Under the pieces are notes generated by a model that did not search any database, had not been told where the DNA came from, and worked only from the letters and a program-made list of their open reading frames with translations. Shown here in pieces: positions 54,406 to 64,000 of a stretch of DNA of 64,000 bases; position 1 is the stretch's first letter, and every line of letters starts with the position of its first letter. The stretch covers positions 22,362,182 through 22,426,181 of the forward strand of contig NC_092193.1 of the NCBI RefSeq assembly GCF_043641665.1, given 5' to 3'. Position numbers and translations under genes: made by a program. The stretch is from Enoplosus armatus (lineage: Eukaryota > Chordata > Actinopteri > Centrarchiformes > Enoplosidae).

Positions 54406-54698
54406 CACAGTGAACTGGTTTCCAGCAGTAGGTATGTAGATGGTGTACTGTTTCTCTGAAGCTGCCTCCACGTTGACAGGACTGGCCTCCGCGTTTCTTC
54501 TCAGCTCCTCCAGAGCCAGTCTGACGGCCAGGTATTTGGACAGGTGGTCCACCGTGGCATTACCGGACGTCTTAATGTAGCGAGGTACGAACTCCACGCT
54601 GCAGACACACACGCACGCGTACATTCAGGTGTGCATTCAGTTTGAAGTTTGGCGATATTGTTATTTGTGAAACCAGTGCGCGCCTTAATGCAAGCCGT

Positions 54699-54737
<39 letters not shown>

Positions 54738-57358
54738 ACCTACCTGTTGTGACCGTCATCCTTCTCCATCAGGGTGGGGTGTGGCCTGAACACCAGTTCT
54801 ATTTCGCTAGCGCCGCCATCAATCACAGAGTCCCCGCCTCCGTTCTCAGCAGCGTTATCCATGTCCAAACCACTGTCATCGCTTGTTTTGGTGCGCTTAA
54901 TGCTCGGACCGGCCTCCTGGGGGGTGGGGTGGGGGGCACCAGAAAGATCCGTAATTCAAGTATGCTTTTATTCACATAGCGAATGTAGTTTTGCAATTGT
55001 GACAGCGATAACCATGCTTTCAAAGCAGTGTGCACCAGCGTCAGGGGCTGCACGATTTCAATATTGGCATCGCGACGAAATATTTTTTGCCCCGCTTTCA
55101 CTTCCATGTTAGGCTACGTTCCTGCTAATGTACAAGACTTTCCATCAAAAGCAAAGCCTGTACTTTTGCAGTGTGTAGACGGGTCTGGCTCTGCGAGACT
55201 GCCTCAAAAATGAAGCCAAAACATCTTGATCGCCCCCTGGTGGCTGGGTGTTTTAGTTTAGGAAGCGCTTGATTTGATATGCAGCGGAGGACACATTTTA
55301 AACGTCAATATCGCAGCCGACCGTCTTCATTTCAGTGTGGGAAGCCAAAATGGTGATGGAGATTAACATTCGATAAACTGTGCAGCCCCCACCCAGTGTC
55401 AAGTCCTACTTTGTAAAACAAACTTTTCCTTTTGTCCAGTGCTGAGAATACTGTCGATTTAAAACGTTTCCATTCAAGCGATTAACCAATCAGAGAGCAG
55501 TTCAAGCGCACTAATAGCCTTAATAATAAAAGTCACGTTTGACATTGATGTGTTCAAACATCCCAACATACCTGGTTGCTGTGGACAGAAGCGTTGCTAC
55601 AGTGAGACGAGTCTCCGTTGTCCTCTGCTCCGCTACCGTTCTCCACTGTGTGTCTCTTACCACGCTGCAGTCTGACAAAAAAACAAAAAAACAACAACAA
55701 ACACAAATGTATTAGAGTAGACAGAGTTGTATTAACTGAAGTGTGTGTTTGCATTATTTGTGTGTGTGTGTGTGTGTTGACGTTGCTGCGTTTACCTGGT
55801 CATCGCCTGTATCTTCAGCCCCTCTTCTATGCTGTGGGACAGGGCTTGCTGGTTGTTGTGTTTGCTAATGCGGGCCAACACTCTCTCCTGGTGGGCTTCG
55901 TACTCGTCGCGGCTGGGATAAATCTTGCCTGAAATGGGATGGATTACAATATATATATTCTTTTTAAACACATCGTTTTGACTCAGTTAATCCAGATTTG
56001 TGTGTGTGTGTGTGTGCGCGGTTACTTACTAATCAGAGCATCAAAATTAGGGTCTGGACGCAGCGACCTCTTGGACACCAGCTTCTTACGACAGGTAGGG
56101 CACTCTTTATTACTGCAAAGACAGGGAGGACAGACATTTCCAAACATTCATCGATATAAAATAAACTAAGACAGCAGTGCCAGTGCGACGATGTGGGATC
56201 ATTCGCGCGACACACTTCAAATTGGAATTGGAATTTCTGTCTGGGTACGTTTAAAACCTGAACATGCGCAGGTGCCTCAGGCCACATGCGACTACTTCAG
56301 AGCACGCTTTGCAAGACAACGCATAACTGACCCACGCACACCTTTTCTCTGGCATGTACTCGGCACACTTTTAGAGAGTTTACAGTCAAAAGCACATCAG
56401 AACAAATGTCACTGATGACAGGAATAAGACAGCCGCTGACTACACAAACCGTGTAGTAACATGTCATTTGCCATGATTTAATGGTTGATGACAGTAGCTA
56501 GTCCAGAGCCAAGATGTGTTTATATAAAAAAAAAAGTGACTTCTAAAATCAGATCATTTGCAAAGAAAAAGATCATTTAGACTGAAATTTAGCTTTAACA
56601 ACAGATCTCTTAAAGCGTTCAATGTACACTTGGGCATGAGAGTATTGTTTTAAGAAATACATATCCCTTAGACAATAATGCTGTATCAAACAGGTAATTG
56701 ATGCATACTGTGTGCTCCACTATATCAACATCAACTGTAGTCTTTGAGCGATGTTAGCTTCCAGCACTGGTGATCCAATAGGATGGTGACCGCATGCATG
56801 GTAACGCTCACCCTGATCTCAAAGCTGTGATGATACAATCGGCGCAGAAGCGGTGCAGACATTCTTTGGTTGTCATTGTGTTCTTCAACATGTCCAGGCA
56901 GATGGGACACATAAGTTCGCTGTGCAAGGACCTGGGCGACACCGCTATCTCCAGTCCGTCCGTTATAGCCTCCTGTGCCAGTACGAAACAGATCGAGGTG
57001 AAGGTTAGTACACACAAAGATACATCTATCTGTGAGGTGGCACGTGGCCGACGCAGAAATCTCATAACCATAAGAGTCATCATTTTGGATATCGCACGCC
57101 TCAATGTTCTATTTTCAGGAGCATGGCGGAGCTCCAACTGACAATTTAATGTGCTCTGGGTACATGTCTGCCAGAAACACACGTCAACATGCCATGTTGT
57201 GTGACAAACAAAAGTAAAATGACTTTCATAAGACACTCGTGTGAATGAATTGATAAGGTATGAATTATTACCTGTGGTGTTCTCTGTAGCTCATACAGAC
57301 TCAGCTCCCAGGTCTTACTGAGGGGTTGGACCCCGTTGGTCTGAACTGTCTGAGTCAT
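53544..57358 (-). CDS. rnf2: E3 ubiquitin ligase RING1B, Polycomb repressive complex 1
   Basis: Catalytic core of PRC1, which monoubiquitinates histone H2A in the nucleus. Coding exons in transcript order: 57358-57272, 56972-56812, 56112-56030, 55928-55796, 55671-55572, 54916-54744, 54598-54409, 53645-53544, giving 342 residues (human 336). The RING finger has its cysteines at C51, C54, C72, C75, C87, C90 with the expected His, ending [13 protein letters not shown]53 (E2 contact) and K97/R98 (nucleosome acidic-patch contact) are kept. A Ser/Asp-rich linker ([27 protein letters not shown]) precedes the C-terminal RAWUL domain ([20 protein letters not shown] ... [20 protein letters not shown]), which binds PCGF/CBX partners in the family. 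The start is the ATG giving MTQTVQTNG. The boundary of exons 6 and 7 inserts SVEFVP before RYIKTSGN. The last intron holds a SINE, and several donors abut CA repeats. Confidence 0.97.
54189..54345 (+). mobile_element. tRNA-derived SINE in the last rnf2 intron
   Basis: GGCGCCCCGGTAGCTCACTG followed by GGTAGTGCGCGTGCC is a tRNA-like SINE head with an A-box-like segment (TAGCTCACTGGG). The tail is the common CATTTGCTGCACG, then CCTATTTCCTGTCACTCTCC and AATAAAAGGCAAAAATG. The usual B-box segment is missing or decayed, so pol III activity is unlikely. It is in opposite orientation to rnf2. Confidence 0.7.
54366..54402. repeat. rnf2: (TG)n abutting the rnf2 exon 7 donor
   Basis: On the transcript strand the donor GTGAGTAC runs directly into (AC)n at the end of the exon 54598-54409. 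A second array at 54701-54734 similarly abuts the donor of exon 54916-54744 (GTAGGTGTAACACAC). Confidence 0.9.
55043..55390. mobile_element. hAT-like MITE in rnf2 intron, with CTCF-like motif
   Basis: The ends are inverted: AGGGGCTGCACGATTTCAAT at the left, and on the minus strand GGGGGCTGCACAGTTTATCG from the right. Its inner part (55195-55360) is the same sequence as the fragment at 37687-37868 in the opposite orientation. The CGCCCCCTGGTGGCTGG block at 55231-55247 is a CTCF-like core. Element without transposase. Confidence 0.6.
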
Positions 57359-58701
57359 CACTGCGACACTGAAAACACACACACAAACAAAAATGAGATT
57401 TTCTTGGTAATGTAGGATGTTTTGGTTGCAAATAAATGGTAAATGCAAGGCACTGGATTGGCTATCGGCAGCGCCTGGGGTTTAGGGTCTTGCTGAAGGA
57501 CACATGTGGACAGGCAGGATGGAACCACCAACCCGGCAATTAATGGGCGACCCGCTCTACCTGAGTTTAGCCGCCCCTTATAATAATTAAATTATTATTT
57601 TAAAAAAGGTGTGAGCACTGGTTTGACATAAACACCTTTCTCTGTATTTGTCCCAAGTTGTACCAAGCATGTGTGCAATTAAATCAGTTTTTACAGCTGG
57701 TGACAGGAGGTCAAAAAGCATTAGTTACAACAAAACAAATGTTTGTGTGTGTTTGTCATCCACAGGCATTCAGAAATGACACTAAGATGGTAATCACACA
57801 GTTCATGCTTTGTAATAACGTTTTAATAAAAGTTAAAGTGGAATAAATGGACACATGTTCCCAACACCACTGTTTTAGTTCCCATCCATTTTGGATTTTC
57901 CAACTGTACACATGCAATATACTTGAAGCTTACTTTTCTAGTTAACCCCATCGGCAAGAGACTGCATCTCAATAACACATGATTGGTAAATCTATCTGAA
58001 ACAGCGGTCATTTCTATTTAATAAAATACAAGTTGCTTAATTTCTATTTAGAGTAGAAGCACCAATGGATGGGGAGAGGGACGTTCACACCCAGCTGCTT
58101 AATAATCTTAAATGTTTCTATTGCAATTGTCATGCGTTCATAAACACACATTTTGTGAAAAAATACATCATCTGAGGAAATGTTCTTGCCACCACAGACA
58201 TTCATTAGTGGGCTACTTTTCCTATCTGGCTGGCTACTAAAACATTTTGGGATGTCCCTGTTAAATGCATGACTATTGCAATAGATTACATTATAAATGA
58301 TAAATATTTCTTTTATTGTGTCTAACCCCTGTAGGTGTGGAGTATTTGAGCTGGTTTCGAAAAGTGAAGAAATGCCAAGAAACATTTAACAAGGACATTA
58401 AAAAAATGGAACTTTCATATCATACTTTTGTTAAAAAAAATACTGAGTTTTCAAAGACGTTTCTTAAAGTCTCCTCCACTCAAATGTATGTTTTTCTTGT
58501 TTCTTGTTCCTACAGTTGGACGTCGGTTTGACACTAGAAGGCTGTGGAAAGTGGAAAGTTTCTCCGCGCTCATTGAAAATCTGATTTTGAAGTGGCGGGG
58601 GCCCTACGAGCATTATTTATCACATCGCAAATAGTTTGGAAGCCGATACTGGCCCAATTTGCAGCTCATACAAGTGTGACATAGAAACTTGAGGCTGCCA
58701 G

Positions 58702-58732
<31 letters not shown>

Positions 58733-60155
58733 ATGGACTTTCCAGGGAAGTAGGAGACATCTTGTGTGTCCAGCAGGAAAGCTTTAGAAATGAACAGAAT
58801 TTGCACATTCAGAGCTTCTGGAATTTTTAATGAGCCAGAAGGAGAAGATGGCCTTTTTAATGTGGGAATTCTACTTTCTAAGTGGAAGAAATCATGTCGG
58901 ACACACATTGTCGTTCAAGGTATCTGTATATATATGTTTTAATATGCATCTGGAGGGGGATCCTTAACAATTTTTGCAGCGGTATGAAGTGAAATCCCCG
59001 CAGTAAGATATTTCTTATTCCACAGGGAATTCAAAGAACTGCTTTTTTTTTTTGCCTCTTTGTCACTGTCACCTGAGAAACTTTGGGCAGTGCATAGCTT
59101 GAATTCATGACCAAAATATAGACCAGGAAAAGTCAACCGGGGGTAACCCACACCGGGTGTTGTGCCTGGCTGCTACTTGTGCTGCGTTCCTACCTGACAG
59201 CCGTTAGAAAAGACATACAGACAAGCCACAAAAAAAAAAAAAATCTGAATGTCAAAATTCAAAATGTCAAGCTACTCTCTCGGACTGCCGCAGTTGTGTG
59301 CCATGCTGCCATACATGTGACAGACGAGGTGAAAGTGGGGGGTGGTCCGTATCAAACACACTGGGTGGTTGAAGACCAAGTGATACATCTTTTCCACATA
59401 ACATTAAAAAAAAAATAAAAAAAATACGTCAAGGAAAACTAAACCAACGACGGAGACGTGAACCTCGGGACGTCTTGGCCACAACTTAAACGTTATACAT
59501 CCCCTGTACCGCAATCATCAATGCATGTCAATAAACAAAGCCCAATTGTGTTAAAACTACTGGCTCGCATTAGGTAACCTTACGTGTTCTCTTCGGCTCT
59601 TGGTTTTTGCTAGCAAGCACAAGGCAAAGAGTAGCTGCACGGTGCCATTTGATTCAGCCCATCTTAATCGGCACGAGCTAATCATTTGCAGCTAATGGAC
59701 AGACCCCGCGCACAGATTACATGTAAAATCTCTGGGGCTCGGCTAATGCTAACTAGCCACCACAGAGGCTAGCTATCCTTCGAAACGCTAAAATTAGAGG
59801 CAAAATAAGCTTAAGAAATAGCATGTATGTAGCCGAGAGAAGACAGAGAAGTACAGGCAGTCCAGGCGTAACCATTTAAATATTGCAGCTAGTGACAGAA
59901 AAGGCTAATATCTTAATATATTGCGAAGGAGTCGTGAATGCAATTTGTCGCTGTGACAGAGGGAAAAACAACAACAGAGAGAGGGAGAGAGAGCCGACGC
60001 ACCATCTCTTGGGGCAAGCTACATGCATTTTCAACATTATTTCCGATATTTAAACAGTTGCAAACTCGTATTCGAGCGGCAATTGACACACAAATACAGT
60101 CGTGAGCGCACAACACCCCTAGCTTGGACAAAATATGATTGTTTCTGTACTTACA
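57359..60155 (-). other. rnf2: rnf2 intron 1 and the untranslated start of exon 2
   Basis: Exon 2 starts at 57368 after an acceptor with a GT-rich tract (GTGTGTGTGTTTTCAG). The intron of about 2.8 kb holds a degenerate copy of the dispersed repeat of 2932-3077 (57434-57585), (AC)n at 58702-58728 and unassigned DNA. No independent gene recognised. Confidence 0.6.
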
Positions 60156-60220
60156 TTTTCAGTTGTGGGTACGAGCCGATCCAGCCAGCGCGTTTAGGTA
60201 AAGGCAATATGGCGGCTGCA
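60156..60220 (-). promoter_or_regulatory. rnf2: rnf2 untranslated exon 1 and promoter
   Basis: The minus strand shows a splice donor GTAAGTAC after ...CAACTGAAAAT at 60154-60149, which pairs in phase with the acceptor before the exon carrying the start codon. Immediately upstream lies AATATGGCGGC at 60206-60216 (plus strand), which fits the YY1 consensus (AANATGGCGGC), and a ZNF143-like GTAGTCTGGGAAATTG at about 60232-60247. No TATA box. The exact transcript start is not known. Confidence 0.6.
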
Positions 60221-60930
60221 CAAGAAGCGATGTAGTCTGGGAAATTGAGGCGATATGCCCCAGGGGCCCGGGGTCCCGAGTTCAAAAGGGAATGGAGGCC
60301 CAGAAGTTGATTATTGAAAGATGTCTAAAATCAGTTATGTAGAGGCTTTTTGGAAGACTAGGTCCCATGGTCTCACCAAGGGACATTGTAGGAAGGTCTA
60401 GGTCACCTGGGCTGGAGACTGAGCCGTTGTTAATGGCTTTCAGAAGACTCTTCTCCTCTGTTAATAGTCAATAGTAATCGTTATGGTTGATCTTTTTAAA
60501 TGATAACTGTACTGTAATCTATTAAACACTATAAAATCACTACACACTTCAGAAAACACAATAGGGAATAGGGAGTCAGTCAGTAGGGAGTCAATGAAAT
60601 TAGGCTTTTAGGCTTATGTGAACTGATAAAAAAGGTAGTTCATTTGCTATAACACCCACATGAAAAAATCTGAAACAAACTCAGAAACACTAAAATAAAG
60701 CACACACATCAAGTGGATGTAGAGAAAGAGACCGGAGCGGGAATGTGAGTGCGTATGCGCGCGCGTGCGCGCGCGCGTGTGTGTGTGTGAGCGCGAGCGG
60801 GACCAGAGGGCGTAGCTACATCAAAAGGGGGTCGAAATCGGAGGAGGAAGGAGGGCAGACGAAGAGGAGTGAGGAGGGGAGCGGAGGTAAGGGGAGGGGA
60901 AGTGTTGTCGGTCCATGACATGAATGAACC
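60221..60930. promoter_or_regulatory. intergenic region between rnf2 and a head-to-head gene, with Z-DNA-prone tract
   Basis: About 700 bases separate the rnf2 first exon from the start codon at 60931 on the plus strand. A tract of GC/GT alternation (GCGCGCGTGCGCGCGCGCGT and following GTGTGT) lies at about 60757-60792, and a purine-rich stretch follows at 60840-60900. These are the forms expected of a divergent CpG promoter, inferred only from sequence. Confidence 0.4.
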
Positions 60931-61023
60931 ATGTTCGGTAACGGAGGCTCAGCTCTCCCGGTTTGCTCCTTCCTCCTGCTACACCTCGCGGCTCTACCGC
61001 TAACGAACAACTGGCCCGTTAAG
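60931..61023 (+). CDS. probable first coding exon of a secreted or membrane protein
   Basis: An ATG at 60931 opens 31 codons and ends at a good donor (AAG|GTAAAT, exon end 61023). The peptide starts with a short polar head, then a hydrophobic run (FLLLHLAALPL), typical of a cleaved signal peptide, followed by TNNWPVK. The rest of the gene must lie in the next exons, which are not in the window or were not recognised. Identity unknown. Confidence 0.5.
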
Positions 61024-64000
61024 GTAAATAGCTCGCGGAATAGGTGTCTGCTAACCTCTAAAAGCTGTGTCCATTTGCAGAATTGTTCAACGTTAAGAAG
61101 GGGCACTGGGTAGTTTGCTCCAATGGAGAGTAGTTACACATAACTTAGTCTGTCACTTTGATTCTGCCTTGCTTGTCGTCAGGGACACTGTCTAGTTTTC
61201 ACCTTTAAATTAATTCTTGGAGCCATTTTTCAACTCGGCTAAGATATAATTAACACAGTAACGACAATGTCTGAATTAAAGTTCAGTCCCTGGGGTTGGA
61301 CGGGCTTTTGAAAAAAAAAAAAACCCCAACATATAACCATAGAGTAATTGTGTATGTGAAGGTAAGCTAACTGTTACCAAATGCGGGAATGTCACTGTTC
61401 CTCTCGGCGAACCGCCCGCAAACGTTGATACTTTACCGAATGAACGCTAGCGGGATGCTTGGATGCATGTTGCGTCAAGGAATGAACGGCAACGACGTGC
61501 AAAAACGGCGACTGTGTTTACATTAGGCGATAAACGAGGCAGCAGTGAAGTGACATAAATGATGTAAATTGTAAGTGGTGTTTGGTGTGCCCTTCCTCCA
61601 AACCAGTTTATAACGTTGGAGAATTGGGTTCACCCAAAGTAACCACTGTGATTTTGCTCAAAACAAGCCACATCAAATGAACGTGACCTGTTATAAATGT
61701 GTGGTTTATCCAAATAACCAAACTAAAATACTTTGTGTTTGTTAGTGTGTGTGTGTGGGGGGGGGTGGGGGGAGGGGGTCCATGTTTGGACTGACACACT
61801 GTTTCCCCCCATTCAACTTGCCCTGTTTGTTTATGATGGTGTAGCTAAAAACAGCAGCTGTTGTTGAACTTGACTGCTTTGTCTGTTGCATGTAACAGAG
61901 GCGAATTCACGTTTTTGCAAGTCCGACAGATGATTGCAAGTGCAGATCATGTGAATAACAGGTTCATTTAAGATGCTAAAGTGTCATTCCTGTGTTGACT
62001 GCTAACTCCCAAATTTTCACACTGTTGCCAGCAAAGACTTGTTAGTCTCTCCTCTTCACTCTTGATTATTAAAAAAAAAAGGTAATATGGTAACTAAGTT
62101 ACATCTAACAGTAACTTACAGGGATACTGCTTATTACAAGACAATTAGAAGAACAGCCACACACTGAAAAAACTCGACGAGCAATAATTACCCTACGCAG
62201 CCCTTTTTGTGGGAGAAATCAATTTGTCTTTCTTCATGTGGCCAAGTATATGTAAGCCATTTTAGTAATTGCGGCTGTCAAATGAGCATTAAGTGTTAGG
62301 AAGCGGACATGCGACTCCAGTCTCACAGATTGCAGGACAGACAACATCGCTGCATCAGTGTTGGAAAGTTACATCATTGACTGGCCATTTGGCTACACCG
62401 TTCGCAGTGGGCGTAAATGACCAGCTGGCGGACTGACAAACGAACACATTGATCTGCAGCCCGACCAAAAGGCTTACACACTGTACGGACTGTTCGGCTG
62501 AGTGAAGAAAACAACACGGTGACAGCCAGCAGCTAGCCAGCCTATCAGGGTGTCTTGGGGTCTCATGGTTAAAACTCTAAACAGATGCATTACCCAAAGG
62601 CTGTGCAAACAATTGTTCACAGACAGTTTTTTTTTTTTTTTTTTGCAGCTGTGGTAGCCACCAGCGCTCGCAATTCTTCTTCCTAAACCACAAACACTGT
62701 TTGGTTTCTGCGCACATGAATGGATTGAACGTTATTGCCCCAGAGATAGCCGATGAATTGCCCCATATTTGTGTGGTTGGCACTGTGTTTATCATTCAGT
62801 CCATTCATTCCTGCTGATGAAAGAAAAAAAAAAAACTCCTCAAAACTGTACAGTGAGCTTAAAAGAGGTCTGGGTTTCTGGATGTGAAGCCGACTCTTGT
62901 GGATGGAGTTGACGTGCACATAAAATTGATGGCAACAGTAAAAAAAAAGAAAGTTGTGTAGTGCGCACAACAACTGGCATCACATCTGAAATTTCTCTCT
63001 TTTTTTGGCAAAGACTATCGAAAGACATTGTCTTCCAACAGCGCCGAAGCACTCTTTGCACATTATTACACACAAACGTAATGCACCATAGCAACGGTGA
63101 GGTAATGCTTTCTATTTAAAGGTTTTGAATTGACGGCGGGCAACGTCGCTTGGTTTGAAACAGCAGTCGTTACTTTTCCTATCAAGACGTTAGGAGCTGA
63201 ATTGCTTGATTCAACTGCATGCAGACTTTATGCAGGTAACGGCTGGTATATTGGACAACAGGCCAGACATACTGTATAATAACGCATGTTCATACTTGTG
63301 AAAAATGCTTTTTTGATTCAAACCTAATATCTAGGAGCCCATTCACGCTTTTATAACCAAGCAATACAGCTCAAATTAAACACATGTCAGTATATATGTG
63401 TTCATGACCTTGTGCCTGGACTAATGCATTTGTTGGTTAAGTCAAAATGGACTCCACTCATATCGGAGCCTGACCGATAGTGGGATTCTTCAGTGAGAGC
63501 CCTTCAATTTGGTTATTACAGAATATATATGACCAAGACACGTGCCAAGCAGGACTTTTTTTTCGACGGTAAAATGTCCAACACCTGTGGTAAAATTACA
63601 TCGAAAGGACTATCATAGAAGAGTCTCCTTTGCCTCACCACATCACCACATCCTAATCTGATCTCCAGCCCTCCAAACCTCCAAATCTCCAAACCTTTCG
63701 AGGAGGTATGAGCGTGCTTTGTGTGCATAGGATGTTTGCAATCCCGCAGACTATTTGCACAGGTAATCTCCAGCCCTTTTTGTTCAGTCACTGAACCATG
63801 AAATTGCACTGGCACTGCAATGCGTCCCACCAAACACACAAAGTTGTGTTGGACCCATCATCATCCTCGAAACACTTTGCCGTAGGTTTGATAGTCTATT
63901 TTCAGCTCACAAATCACACAAATATCCAAACACACACACACACTCTATAGCGGTGTGTGGGTTTATGTGTTGAATTAGCCAGAGGGTAATCTGACAGAGT
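61024..64000 (+). other. likely intron of the gene starting at 60931, otherwise unassigned
   Basis: No second exon could be recognised. Contains a G-rich tract at about 61748-61779, poly-T at 62627-62644, (AC)n at about 63929-63943 and unassigned sequence. If the preceding exon is real, this is its first intron and the gene continues past 64000. Confidence 0.4.

Overview
This is vertebrate nuclear DNA, most likely from a teleost fish. Genes are split by many introns with GT-AG borders and lie among very long CA/TG microsatellites, poly-G/C runs and fish-type mobile elements: an L2-like LINE, a Tc1 element, hAT- and piggyBac-like MITEs and a tRNA-derived SINE. There are no operons, ribosome binding sites or CRISPR arrays. 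Exon coordinates were read by hand from splice sites, reading-frame continuity and remembered family sequences. No alignment was run.

Layout: (1) 1-22.9 kb is gene-poor. It holds microsatellites, a hAT-like composite (7.8-8.7 kb), a decayed L2-like reverse transcriptase (12.2-13.5 kb) and a long stretch I could not assign (16.4-20.7 kb). (2) 23.2-30.7 kb, plus strand: a complete ten-exon C5orf22 (UPF0489) orthologue of 446 codons. (3) 34.2-40.6 kb, plus strand: a complete seven-exon gene for a multi-pass membrane protein with a TspO/MBR-like motif, 306 codons. (4) 43.1-46.0 kb, plus strand: arpc5, a subunit of the Arp2/3 actin nucleator, 150 codons. Its first intron has minor-spliceosome (U12) signals with AT-AA ends. 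(5) 47.5-49.6 kb: a dead Tc1 transposon whose 3' end is replaced by 1.2 kb of TG/TATG repeat. (6) 53.5-60.2 kb, minus strand: rnf2 (RING1B), the catalytic subunit of Polycomb repressive complex 1, 342 codons, with a CpG-rich first exon carrying a YY1-like site. (7) 60.9 kb to the end, plus strand: a probable first coding exon with a signal peptide, belonging to a gene that continues beyond the window.

The genes do not form a pathway. C5orf22 is on human chromosome 5, ARPC5 and RNF2 are on 1q25, and the TspO-like gene is not one I can place. The strongest observations are the AT-AA U12-type intron of arpc5, the CA/TG repeats that abut splice sites in several genes, and small repeat families with multiple copies in the window (a TTAA-flanked MITE, a foldback element, and a hAT-like element carrying a CTCF-like motif).
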